Of a stretch of DNA of 64,000 nucleotides, positions 1-12,749 are shown piece by piece; positions within the stretch are counted from its first letter, which is position 1, and every line of letters starts with the position of its first letter. Under the pieces are notes generated by a model that was given only the letters and a program-made list of their open reading frames with translations, did not search any database and was not told where the DNA came from. The position numbers were made by a program, and so were the translations under genes. Source of the DNA: Schistosoma mansoni. Taxonomy: Eukaryota > Platyhelminthes > Trematoda > Strigeidida > Schistosomatidae. Location of the stretch: NCBI RefSeq assembly GCF_000237925.1, contig NC_031495.1, positions 10,145,852 through 10,209,851 of the forward strand, written 5' to 3'.

Positions 1-2540
1 TGATGAATTCAAAAATGCTTTGAAGGTTTTCCAGTGTATAAGAAAAGCATAGTTCTGATAATTGTAGATGACATTTACTCATAATGTCCACGTACAAAGT
101 ACGGACTTCGTTCTTTTGCGGTCAATTCTAGTAAAAATGCCGTGCGGCTGCCAACTCCAGGACAACATACTTGTACAGAAAATTGTTGTTACCAATATAT
201 GTGTGTTTATCTTAGCAATACAGGGAAGCTGAATTTCATGAACATATTTCACGATGACGTGTAACGAATTTACTTTTCGCATTAATAATGTTCTAATAAA
301 ATATTTAATAATCCATCATCAATTCTTTTCATGTTCTCAGCAATACAGGAAGGTAGTCTGGTATGGCTAATGTTTATAGGTGCTTACGATAGATTTGTGC
401 GATGCCATATGTGACAAACTTATGATAAATACTAAGGCTACACGGAGAAAACAGTCACATTAATGTTACCCAAAGTTAACAGTGCATTCGCTCTAATCCC
501 CGAAATCGAGGTCAGATTACTAATTAATGGATATCGTCTTACAATATTCTGATAAACGTCTGCTAAGCAAGGGCAATACCTACAATGGTATTAACGCACT
601 GAACTTCCCATAGAAGATGACGTTTCCATAATACCACAGAATTCCTTTATATAGGATAAGGCTAACCTACAGTGTAGTGAAACATTATGTTTAGAAGCAA
701 ATATTGATATTAGAGGACCTATGATGTTCAATACAGACATGTTAAATGCACATGATCGTATAAACATTCAGGAATATTAGTATACTAGTCCTTACTTAAT
801 TTATTTATTCCACGTCATTCAGGGTAAAGATATCGAATATAAAGAACTTAGTCTCAAAATAACCTACTCTACTTTGGAGCGGTTATTAAGACGAAGCTTG
901 TATAAGTGTTGTACACAGAACTAAGTAAACGATTCTTAGAAGTTAATATAATGTGAACACACAATTAAACTTGATTCACGTTATCGACGTAGTGCTATCT
1001 TGTAAACACTTCTAATAACAAACGCTATATATATCCATGTTTAAAAGAGTGATGTTTTATAAATGCGATTCTATATCAAAATATGGAAAAGCACATATAC
1101 ATTTTTCAGGAATAATTAATATCCTCATATTCTTTTCATTTAGGATAAAATTGTTGTATTTATCACCTGAAGGTCGAACTTTCGTTAACAGTGTTCTACA
1201 AAAAGAAGAAACAGTTAGTTTTTTATGTCATAACAGTAATCTCAAACACCTCCATGCTAATAGTAGACAAACAAATGCCTTAGGTAATATCATTGAATTT
1301 GGGAATACACGCCACCAGAGCCTATAATGCCATGAGAAATGTACATCATGTGCAAAAAGCAATGTAAAAATGTTTGCTGAATTAGTAACTTGCAGTTGGG
1401 TCGGTGCTAGTGAAGACAGCTTAAAAATAATACGGAAAAAAGTAGTTCATAAAAATCCATTTATAAAAGATAACAAAATATGTACAGATATTAAGTAATA
1501 CATTAAAAATTAATAATTCTTATCTTTTCTCTGGATCGCCATCGACGCTAATTTACTTCATATCTTGCGTCGTGAAAGAAAGCCTGTCTCGCAACATCCA
1601 TCGCTTGTGATATTTCGTTTTCGGGAAAATTGCACTTTTGAAAGTTGAACGCAGAAAATTCAGCCAAAAATGTTTCGTGTAATATTGACTTACTGTAGAT
1701 TATACTGTAGAATCAGTAGTTAAATTATACCCATTTTTCTTTAAGTTCCATGTAAGATATAAATCATAGCAAGCTTAATAGTCAATACGTTAGCAAAACA
1801 AGCTTTTGTGGATATCAAGAAATTAATTAGAACAACCTTCGAACATTTCGTCACCTAAAGTTGTATAAACAAATGTCACAACTCCCAACGCAGCTTCTAG
1901 AATATGATTTATATATATATAATACGAACCAATCTCCTGATTTCGGAGAAAATTTTGTCCCCAAAACCCAAGGACATTTTGGGTTTTCCATAATATTTCC
2001 TCAAAGTGTTTGAAAACTTTGAGGAAATTTATTTATAGCCATTGTTAATACCCTTCAATTTTTTGACAGTTTGAGGAGTTTCCCCAAAGTTTTGGGTTTT
2101 ACCCAATATATCCCCAAAATTTACTTACAATTTTAGACAACTTTGGGAAAATTCATCTATGTTCTGTGAATAAACCCCAACATTTTTTTCGCATTGTGTG
2201 GACATTCTACACCCATTGACGTTCTTCGGAAAACCCCAAGATAATTGGTTGTCCAGAAAAGTATACCGACCTAATAACAGGAACCCTCAGTTTACTATGC
2301 ATATATTCACGACTTTTTTCTAAGTTAACTTCGCAAAATGAACGCACGTAAACCATATTTGGTATCAACAACCGGTCTGTTACACACACAACGAGTGTGT
2401 ATGACAGTGACTCTATCATTTATGATTGGATTTTGATGTCTATAATATAATCACACAAAAAAACTATCAACCGATAATTTTGTGTGTATACTTGGCTTCG
2501 AATACAGTTACATTTTGTCTTTCAGAGTAACATACATGCG
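1..2540. other. AT-rich stretch without recognised genes
   Basis: No reading frame here resembles a known protein and none shows convincing splice-bounded coding character. The part at about 1940-2180 is full of short inverted runs of TTTTGGG and CCCAAAA type and is listed separately. The rest is presumed intergenic or intronic DNA. Confidence 0.5.
1940..2180. repeat. Low-complexity tract rich in TTTTGGG/CCCAAAA words
   Basis: Within about 240 bp the words CCCAAAA, TTTTGGG, CCTCAAAG and CTTTGAGG recur on both strands, so the tract can fold into several hairpins (for example CCTCAAAGTGTTTGAAAACTTTGAGG-like arms near 2010). It looks like a decayed inverted or minisatellite-like repeat. No coding content is seen and the origin is unknown. 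Confidence 0.4.
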
Positions 2541-2551
2541 TGGCAATTTTT

Positions 2552-2909
2552 ATTTATAAACATTGGCGCAAGGAGGCACGAAACAGATATGAGCCACATA
2601 AATCATTTGATTTGTGTGAGGGCCGGAATACTGTCCTGGTGCCCAAAACGAAGCAGATAGTTTTCTTCGAAGGCCACTCTCCAAGCGCTCGACCTACAAG
2701 TCTAATCCACAAGTCAGTGGAACAACTTTAGGAGATGCAGTCTCATAGTAACCGGCGACCAACGATTGATTCATATTCTATTTGTTTCCTTAGGATCCTG
2801 GAACCTATGTGCACTGTTGGTTTGGAATCAGGGTTTTCCGACTCACCTAGGTGGATATACCAACCGGGTTAAAGCGCTGAACGTTCGCTTTACGTCCTCT
2901 CAATTTCGT
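2552..2909 (-). repeat. Dispersed repeat A, copy 1 (3' part)
   Basis: This stretch matches, with substitutions and small gaps, the copies at 16.2, 35.0, 38.4 and 49.9 kb. Sense is defined by the strand that encodes the recurring peptide [17 protein letters not shown]; here that is the minus strand and the peptide is already mutated. The sense 3' end is A/T rich. The remaining 5' part of the same repeat appears at 3443-3560 in the same orientation, so this copy looks interrupted by about 530 bp. Family not identified. Confidence 0.6.
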
Positions 2910-3442
2910 TACTAACATATCCTCCGCTAGAAGTGTTATAACTTGTGGTCGAGTGGATGTCCAGTTAATGTATAAAGTGATAAGACCGCCAATTAGAGAG
3001 CAGTAAATCCTCGATCGAACCAATGACACACGAAACCGTATGAGCAGTCTAGAGTACTTGTCGGTCCTGCTTATTCCTAGTCCAGTCAGTTAAGCCCAGA
3101 ACACCAATCTCAGCCTCTGCAATATGAATCCTTGTATTTCAAACATACTGGCTTTATATACCAAACAGACAGACCGCATCGTACCATAGAATAGAAAATA
3201 ACATTTGTACAAGATTAAACCAAATGTGGCTGTGAGTAAGGGGAACAGTAATTAATAGACAGGGCATAATTCAAGAATGGTAAATCGTATATCAATAGTT
3301 CGTAAGTCAAAATAAAGCCCATTATAAGGGGAACATGAATATGAATAGTTTAGTTATTTAGCAATTACACGATAAAAAATATTCATAATATTGGTTTATA
3401 AATAGATCCCAAAGTTACTATTCATTATCCTTATCGGGGCAT

Positions 3443-3560
3443 AACAAGAAGGCAATGAGTAGGACGTCCATGGTAGTGGTTGTATGCACGTGGCCATGTG
3501 AGAGCATTTCGAGCGAGAGAGAGATGACTCTTTCCACTCTCAGCCATACCAGGACATTTG
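3443..3560 (-). repeat. Dispersed repeat A, copy 1 (5' part)
   Basis: Matches the 5' part of the copies at 35.03 kb and 12.17 kb: AAGGCAATGAGTAGGAC, then GTGGCCATGTGAGAGCATTT and a CCATACCAGGACATTTGG end. Orientation and order agree with 2552-2909 being the other half of the same insertion. Confidence 0.55.
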
Positions 3561-4439
3561 GCGGAAATAATAAACTTTTATTTTCATTTTTAATTTACTA
3601 ATTCAAGTAACTTTAGAGTATCGTTCTAGAGAATTTAATTTGAACAGAATTTACACTAAAGGAAGAATAATTATCTTAGCACAAGAAGATGAGTTCATTT
3701 ATTTTAAGGTTTTACTCCAACTACTCATAACCTAGAAACAGTAGTAGTAATTATTTATAAACAACGTATATACACTATATCATATTAATGAAGATTAGTA
3801 ATTTGGAAATTCTTATGGAATATTCAAGGAAAAGAAAGCATTATCGTTAGTTCGATAAAGCAATGAGAAGATGGAGTTGATCTGAAAAATGTGATTTATT
3901 CGCACTATACATTTTGAACAATCTGGTCACACATACTCGTCAGGGCATTTTATATGAAGATTAATAATAGTCAATTCAATGAATGTTCAAGTAAACAAAG
4001 TAATAGAGGCGAAAAAAATTTTATAATGTATAAAAAGAAAGAGAAATTTCCGCATTACCCTAAGTCATAAAATGATTCAAGGATTAACAGTGTAAATTGA
4101 AGGTTACAACAAATTGCTTTCGTACACAACGTGGGTTTAAATTTCCGAATGTAAATATGAAAACTCTAAGAGAATAATTTCAAACCATATGGAGACACGT
4201 TTCTAGATAATGAGAACTGACGTGAAATAGATACATAAACAGCCATAAAGCTTAATAGATTAGCAGTGCAAGATGAATGAATGAAAGCAATTTTTAAGTG
4301 AGAACATGAAATAATATAGTACGTCACTGAGTTAAGAAAAACAGAACTTACCAGGATAGTGAGAAATTTATAACTATATCCTTTGGAATAAATAAGTTCG
4401 GTAACAAACTTCTGTTAGCGACAGCTTGCCGAAGCAAAC
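3561..4439. other. AT-rich stretch without recognised genes
   Basis: Nothing coding or repetitive was recognised. Stops are frequent in all frames. Confidence 0.4.
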
Positions 4440-5340
4440 TAATTATCAAACAGGAACTTTGATGAATCATCTAGGACTCTTTCGACTTCATTTACATACA
4501 CATTGTTGCCTGTTAAAACTGCAACTGAGCCAGATGGGAGGATGAAGCTGTATTCACTCTGAATTAAATTCTGTCAAACTTCTCGGTAATGTCAAGATGA
4601 AACCATTGACAGTGGGATTCCAGGTATCTTGTATTGATTGGCAACATCAACTAGTAGATTACTTGACTTGTTTTTCTTTATTTGTTGGTTTTAGCTGAGG
4701 TAACAAGTGATAAGAATCCTCGAATTATATTTCTGCAATAATTATGTCAATATATCCTCTTGGAATGTGAAATTTAGATCTAAGCGGCAGGGATCCATAT
4801 CGATTCGACTCAATTTTTAAAATCGATGTGGTAAAACTATTCCGCAAGATTATCTCCACGTAAGTGTTCAGTCTTAGTGGCCCGTTGACTTTACTCTGAT
4901 TTGGATGGTCGACAGAAGTATGAATGTGCTACGAACATAGATATTCTATTTAACTCCGTGTATTACCTAGGCTAATCCCGTTCGTGTGTCGGCGATGATA
5001 AGAAGCCAAACACCATTTGAGTTGTACGAATTTATTTTAAGTACTTGTTTATCCAGTTACACATCCAGGATGAAAGCGAAGAGAAAAACCAGATTTGAGA
5101 AGACCAGTATGTTAAATTCGTTTGATAAGCGTGACTCGATATTAACAGAGGGGCTAAAATAGGCCGAATAGGGTAAGCGACACACACATACGCCCATATT
5201 GGAAAAAATCAAGGTTGATGGGCAAATAATGGACGCTGTCAAAGTGACTCAAGAAGAATGGGTTAATTGACTTGCTTAGAAATTATAATAATTCATGTGA
5301 GCTTGACATAGTACTAGACAAAACACATAACTTCTCAATG
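4440..5340 (-). mobile_element. Possible Penelope-like element remnant
   Basis: On the minus strand around 4480-4560 the translation reads SGSVAVLTGNNVYVNEVERV then LDDSSKF, which resembles the N-terminal reverse transcriptase part of Penelope-like elements (a glycine-rich 'VVV' stretch followed by a short helix and 'L.D..KF'). Upstream on the same strand (up to about 5340) the frames are broken and only weakly coding. This is a tentative call from a short match; it could also be another retroelement or chance. Confidence 0.25.
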
Positions 5341-8300
5341 TCTGGATATCGAATGGCTTAAACATATAGCAGATATTGAATCTTGTTCTACAGGAAAACA
5401 TTTAGGCATAGGAGTAGCTACTGCGAACAGAAATACAACTTTCTATACGGGTTTCGGAAGTGATGAATGTAGCCGGAGTAGAATGACGCTCTCTCAGCTT
5501 TGTGAAACATGAGTGTTGAACCTACTATAAAGTTTTAGGGATCGTCCTAATTTATATTCTTTGGAGATAGTTCATACCACCAATTACCTTAGGTACCGAT
5601 TGGAAACGAGAGGTCACTGAATGGCTTCTTGATACTAGTACAGAATCCTTTCGCAGTCAATATTCATGAAACCATGAGGTACAGAATCACTTTGATAGCT
5701 TCATATCACGAACCTTGAACACGGCGAGCATACACCCATGCACTGGTTTGAATAGAAATAAAGCACTACCTTAATCCTAGTAATTATTTTATACCTATTC
5801 GGCTGATTGACAACAGAATTTAATCCATGAGTACATGTGATGATGTTTGTCTACCAATACAATAACGAACTAAACTACAGACTCAGCCAACAGTTTATAC
5901 GATTGACTGATAAATCGATCGATAAAATCGAACTATACAAGGTAATCACTATACCACACAATAAAATTCACACTCCTAGCAGTCTTCGTACCTAATAAGG
6001 TCAATCCATATAACTCTGCCGGCGGGCGATTCTTAACATGGCCCCAGGATTTCCTCTCAAATGTATTTGTAAGACCAGTGAATATCACTGGGCCCTAGAC
6101 ACAACTTTCGGCGGTCAGGTCACTAAATCTCAAACAGTTCAGTGGTCCACGACAAGCTCAAAGACAATCGAAGCGCGTCAATTTAACGCACGCCATGGAC
6201 TGACCCATGCAGTGGTGGCTGAAATCTCTTCTTTGTACCTACTCTCTTTAATGTACTTCTGTAGTAACATCCTTTGTGTTATACGGTCTTGAAAGCAGAC
6301 ATTGTACCTTCATACGATGAAGGGGCAACAAACGTTAGGTGCTGAACACGAAGTGTGAATTCGACGTTAGCTGGTTGGTCAAACCATTCCTGTCTAAATC
6401 GATAGGCTCCCAATCATTCGACAAAGACCAACTACGTTAGTGACCTATACATTCATCAGTTAACAAGTTATTGTCATGAAAAGTTTGAAGGGATCGTTTG
6501 GTTCGAAAACAGTTAGGTTAAAGAAAGGAATAGATAAGTTTATCTACCATCTAACCATCACTTTTCATGTAGGCTAAGCGCTAAGATCGTCATCCTAGTG
6601 AGTAGAGAAGTCTTTTTCAGGCTGATGACTGCGTAATTCATACTCAAGTTTACATCGATACAAAACCAGCATATCCTATAGTACATAGATAATACTGCGT
6701 CATTTACGCTTCATTTAACATGACACACATTTAAGTGTCTGGATTCGTGATACGTTTCTTACACAAATCAAAATAGTAGTAGGTATTTTTCTCTAACCGT
6801 ACGTATATTTTTTCCTTCGATTTGAACCACTGAGTCAAAACGTAATATGATAATACAGAGCAGCAACAATAATCTTGTGTGTGTTTATTACCTTTTATTC
6901 ACTAAAACTGAACTAATTTTGAAATATTAATTAAATTTTTGAATAATTGTAGTGAGTTTAGATTAGATGGTTCGACTACTAAACTAAAACGGAATGCCGA
7001 GTGACGGATGAAATACAATAATACAATGTGGGTTGTTGATAGCTGATTACAAGGCCAAGCTACTGACGTAAGCACCTTGATGATTTCAGATCAAAGATAA
7101 GACTAATAACGATAACAATTTTTCTTTATAATAAAATAACACATTTTTATGCAAACTATTAACAGAATAAAGATGACCAAATATCACACATAATTGCATT
7201 ATATCAGTTTCGTAGTTTGTTCACACGCTAATAAATTAGGTCTTATTTGTTAAACCCAACTCTAGCTCGTTATATCAATGAATAATAATTGTCACTTTAG
7301 ATTTTAGTGTATAAAATAATTTTTCCAAGTATGTAGTTGTCTGTAACCCTACACTAGACATTTTGTAATTTTTATAATGGGTATTAAATCCGAAAGTGTA
7401 TTGAAACAAGTTAATTCAAACATCAGTTATAATATAAAAGATATTTTAAAGTCAACTGCCTACAATAACTAGGGTTGGTTGAAAAATGTTAAAGACAGAA
7501 AAATTAACTTACATTTATTTTATTTTACTATATTTCGTAATATTTAGGTATCAGAATTACAACTAAACAATGAAGTTTATTAAAATGAAGAAACCAAATA
7601 GGTTTTTTCATCTCTCTATTGAATGATTTATTTCTGCTTTTCAACCTCTTTGGAATAGGAATTTATGAATGTAATTCATATTTTCTAATTGATGAAAATT
7701 AGAAATTTGTTTTCAGATTACCGATTAGTATAAAAAGATATCAGGTCAGTACTTTGAAAACATGAAGTCTGTTTGAATGTCTAAAATACATCTAGTATGT
7801 GCTGACGACTATAATGATTTATCTTTCCTTAGGATATTTCATCATTATAGGTGTCAACATACAAATTTCAGTGTGCTTCACTGAGATTTGTTCGGTTCTT
7901 TGGTGTTATCATTTATTATCTTTCGGTTTATCTCAGATTTCATGTGAACTATGTTTTTACTAACCAATACACAATAATTTGGGTCACAACAGATAAGTAG
8001 CATCCTTAATACTCGCGGAAGAAATTTGGAAAACTAATGATAGATCAGTTCTGTTTATACTGAATTCACTTACTACGTATATTTATTACAATTTCGGGAA
8101 GACAAAGAACTGAAATTTTAAAGTGTTACTGATCCTTGTCGGTGCAGCAACTTTGGTCAATAATTAATGAATCGCAATAAATCTTAAGTTACATATCCGC
8201 AAATGTATTATACAGTTCGAAAAATAAACTTCATGACCAACTTTCCGATATATAATGAAGAATGAGTATCAGAAAATAAAGATCACCAATGTACATTAAA

Positions 8301-8437
8301 TAAAATAACGCTTCTGAAGATGATCAAAACAAGTTTATCAGTGTGATAAAATATTAAGACACTATATTCTTACTAAGAATTTATTCAGTAATAGATGAAG
8401 CACAAAAGTTGAAAATAATTACAAATATAACCGGGCA
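5341..8437. other. Region without recognised genes
   Basis: No convincing exon or named repeat was seen. The open frame at 6038-6292 (+, 84 codons) lies in a less AT-rich patch and may come from a transposon, but I do not recognise it. The end next to 8438 should contain the 3' UTR of TUFM on the minus strand. Confidence 0.4.
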
Positions 8438-8548
8438 TTATTTAGACCAGTTGAATGGACCTGGACCAGGGAGGATTTTACCAACAACACCATAACCAAT
8501 AGTAGAGGAATCAGCCCGAATAGTAAAACGCTGTCCGACCTCAAGAGC
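8438..8548 (-). CDS. TUFM: TUFM last exon with stop codon
   Basis: Acceptor TTGTTGTAG, then codons for [36 protein letters not shown] and TAA at 8438-8440. It matches the EF-Tu C-terminal strand 'G.RF..R....T.G.G.V' and continues the previous exon in phase. The exon is short and has no long open frame of its own, so it is easily missed. Confidence 0.9.
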   Translation of the reverse strand, partial: ALEVGQRFTIRADSSTIGYGVVGKILPGPGPFNWSK

Positions 8549-11500
8549 CTACAACAATAAAAAATGGCTTTATAAAACTGTGGAAAACAAGTAAGATTTA
8601 TGGCGTAAATAGCTACAGAAGCACGTAACTAATTTTATCTATTAAAACTGATGTGAAATAGTAAATGTGATTTGACGGTTTGTATAACCAGACACGCAGA
8701 TTACTTACTAATAGATATGTGATTTAGTTTCTTCTCATTGATCTCTACTCCATACTCACTAAGTGACGGTTTGTGACAGTGAGGAACAAAGTATTGTCTG
8801 GTGTTACTCTGGTTTCCTATTTTTTGTAGACAACCAAGTATCTGAGATAACGTGATTTGATCTGTGTATAGAGGATCATTCGAGCATCCAATTTAGAAGT
8901 GTCATGAACTTGGTTGCCCAGATCAGTTTTATTTTAGTATTATAATATTAGCGTAGTATACCGCAAAAGGATAAAATATTTTAATTCAAACGTTATACCT
9001 AAAAACTCCGTCTGTAGACCATCTAGGGTTACTGACAGTCCCAAGAACAGATAAAGAAGGGTTGGGCATGTGATCAGCAACACCGTCCTGTAGAAATCAA
9101 CCTTGCCAAAAACTCTAACCAAAAACAATTTATACCATTCAGCCTATGCCCTCCGAGTTGAAGGATCTTCATGCAGGAAAACTGACGCCTTATGGTGAAA
9201 GGCCAGACTCTTCGGAATTCAAGAGGTCAATACCCTTTCTAGCAACCAGGGCAACAATTAATATACGTATATCCAATGTACGAACAATGTGGGAGAACCT
9301 GTCAAAAAGCTGAGGAAAGGAGGAGATACAACTTGGTGGTGCTCGGAATAAGTGAGATCCATTGGACAAAAAACGATAGAGTCGGGAGAGATGCTGTTGT
9401 ACCCTGGTCGGTCATGCGGGAGAAAATGCTTCGCATACACAATTATTTTCACTGATGCCATTCAAAATAGAACGAAAAACACTTATAGGATGAGAATCTC
9501 ATAGGTTCAGAACCATCAAAGCATCCTTCAAAACAAAGGAAGGGATCTCAATGAATGTATCCATTCTAATGGGAGACCTAAACGACAAAGTCGGAACGGA
9601 TAATATTGAGTGTGAAAATATCACGGGATGGCATGAACTAAAGGAAAGGAACGAGAATGGTGAGAGATTTTCAGATATGTGCATTCAACAAAATGGTTAT
9701 AAGTGACACTATGTCCCCCACAAACCCATACACAAAGCTACATGGGTCTCACCCGATCCTAACACAAAGAACCAGATCGATCATATTAGCATCACTAAAA
9801 AATTGAGAATATCAATGGAAGACGTGAGAACCAAGAGAGGGGCTGACATAACTTCAGAATATCACATGGTTGTGGCCAAGATGAAACTTCAGCTAAAGAA
9901 GCATTGGACAACCGGAGAAACAACATTGTAAGAGTTTAATAAGGATTTCTTTTGAAACACTAAAAGACTCAACGAATTCAAGAACAGATCGCAAGTCTAA
10001 CGAGATTTACTGGAAAAAGAGTAAACTACAATAGGGAACGACCAGAAAGGGATTGAAGAAGTGCTGACTCTAACTTGTCAACAGGTTCTGGGTCACAAAA
10101 AGCATCTTCATAAGAAATGGAACTTTATCGAAACGTTGTGCTGAATTCAAAACAGGAAGGACAAAGAAACGGCAACCAACAACAGTCGAACAAGAGCAGA
10201 GAAAGTCAAGGCACACTCTCAACACATAGAAGCAAAGAAGTGTGAGGAGGAGCATCAGAAACGACAAACAGAAATACGTGGGTGGAAGATCTAGCAAACA
10301 CAGTGGAAATAGCCACAAGAGAAGGAAGTATGAGACAACTATATGATACAATGAAGAAACTAGCTGGGAAATGTAGTAGAACAGAGATACTAGTCAGGAA
10401 CAAGGAAGGCAAGCCAATAACTGAGATTTTAAAACAGTGGAACAGGTGAGTAGAGTACTTTGAAGAAATCTTGAATAGACTAGCTTGACTGCACCCACCA
10501 AACATCGAAGCAGTACCTGCATACAGTGTGATAGCTGTCACCACGCCAACAGTCGAAGAAATCAGAATGATCATCAGCTATATCACGAGTGGGAAAGCAG
10601 AAGGATCATACAACATACCAACTGATGCACTGAGGTCAGGCATAGAAGTAAATTCAAAAATGCTCCACATTTTGTTCGTGAAAACTTAGGAGGAAGAACA
10701 GTCAGTCAGTCAGCTACGACGTATGACTAGGCACACATATGCATCGGTCCAAGTTGCTACACCTAATTAGCACAACAAAGTAAACACCAAACTCATAGAA
10801 GTAACTTCAATGGTAGTAATATATAAAAGAAAGATTGTGTATAAGGATATAATAGAGGAAGAATTAGTTTGTAGAAAGGCATAAAGCAATTTTAATCTCA
10901 CGGTTTAAGGGAAGACAATGAGTGTATACACCTACGCCATGTTGATCCATTCTGAACCATGTCACACAGAGTCTCCAACTGGAGGAAGAACAAGTGCCAA
11001 CAGATTGGAAAGAAGGATACCTCGTCAAAATACTAGGGAAAGGAAATCTCAGTCAATGTAAGAACCACAGAGGCATTACACAACTATCAGTATGAGGAAA
11101 AGTTTTCGACGGAGTGTTGTCAGCCCAAACGAAAGATTTAGTAGAGGCCCAACTTCGAGATCAACAGGCTGTATTCCGTAAGGAACGGTTGTGTACAGAT
11201 CAAGTCACGATACTGCAGATCATCATTGAACAATCAATTGAATGTACAGTTGTACAGTATGGAGCTGAAACTTGGAGAAAATTATAACCATAACCAAAAA
11301 TTACAAGTATTTCTCAACAATTGTCTACACAAGATACTCAACATCCGTTGGCCGAATATCATCAGCAACAACCTAGTATGGGAGAGAATAAACCAACTTT
11401 CAGCTGAAGAAAAAACTAGGAAAAGATGCTAGAAGTGAATAGGACATACGTTGAGGAAATCAAACTGCATTCGAGGCAAGCCCTAACTTGGAATCCTGAA

Positions 11501-12703
11501 GGCAAAAGGAAAAGAGGAAGGCCATGGAATACATTGTGTCAGAAATTGGAAGCAGATATCAAAAGAATGAATGGCAACCGGAAAGAATTACCTAGTACAG
11601 AGTAAGTTGAAGAATCCTGATGGACAGCCTACACTTTTCAATGAGGACAAACAAGCGTAAGTGAGCAAGTAATACCAAAAACCCCAGGACAGTTAGAATA
11701 TTTTTTCCGACTGTTTTGTTTTTGCAAAGACTAATCAGAACATATTCTAGATATTTATGAACGGTAAAATATGCAAACTGTTTTTTAATCGCCTTCGATT
11801 TTTAATATTAACAGTACCAATTTGCAAATTAAGCGATTTTTGTTACGTTATTAGGTATCAAAAAAATTCACTTCAACAAAGTTTGATAACAGACATTTAA
11901 TTCCTATAATGAGACTAACCATTTTCCTATGGAAGTGTAGGTTCACAGCTGCATCTTCCCCTGGCATAACCATCTCCCTTCCTTCAGGGAGTATTAGAAT
12001 AGCAGGACAATCCCATGATTTACTGAAAACATGGAACTGATGATTGTCCGTAAATGGTTTACTACGACCACCTTCTTTCTTCGAAAGCATATATACCTGC
12101 AAAATTTGAAAGACATATTGAAATTCTAAGAAAAACGAAGTGGTAAAATAAGAGAAATAATCGTCCTCTCGATTTTGTAAACAACAGTAGTGCCACGAGA
12201 AGGCATTGAGGAGGACTTCCCTGACAGAGGCTATATACGCGTAGCCATGTGAGAGCATTTTGAGAGGGAGAGTGGACCCTTCCTATTCTCGGCCATACCA
12301 GGGCGTTTGGGAGCTTCACGCCTACTAGATGAAAACATAGTATATAGGTAGACTGATACGACTTTACATGATAAAATTAACATACAAGTTTGTGTACAAT
12401 TAGACTAACGATGTTAAATTCCATTTTAAAAGATTGCTCTCTAAGTATCGTTAAATCCTTTGATTCATGATGTGGACTAGTGGATATGTAAAATATTGAA
12501 TTTAATGAGAAAATGGCGACATATTCTTTTCAAACTACCTAAAAGAAAGCTATTAGTGTAGATAGGTGAAACAAATATTTTGCATCATTTCATGTTCATG
12601 GAAACATTGACTTCATACCCACAAAAATAAATGACCATCCTGTATGTAAATACGTATCACGTGAAATGCTACGTACAACTAAGAAATGAAGTCCCACACT
12701 AGT

Positions 12704-12749
<46 letters not shown>

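Noticed and set aside
6038-6292. 84-codon plus-strand open frame as a host gene
   Set aside because: No recognisable domain, signal peptide or splice context; a possible transposon remnant but unsupported.
10070-10574. Two long minus-strand open frames (93 and 122 codons)
   Set aside because: They lie antisense to the RTE endonuclease/linker region, whose plus-strand reading is recognisable. They resemble no protein.
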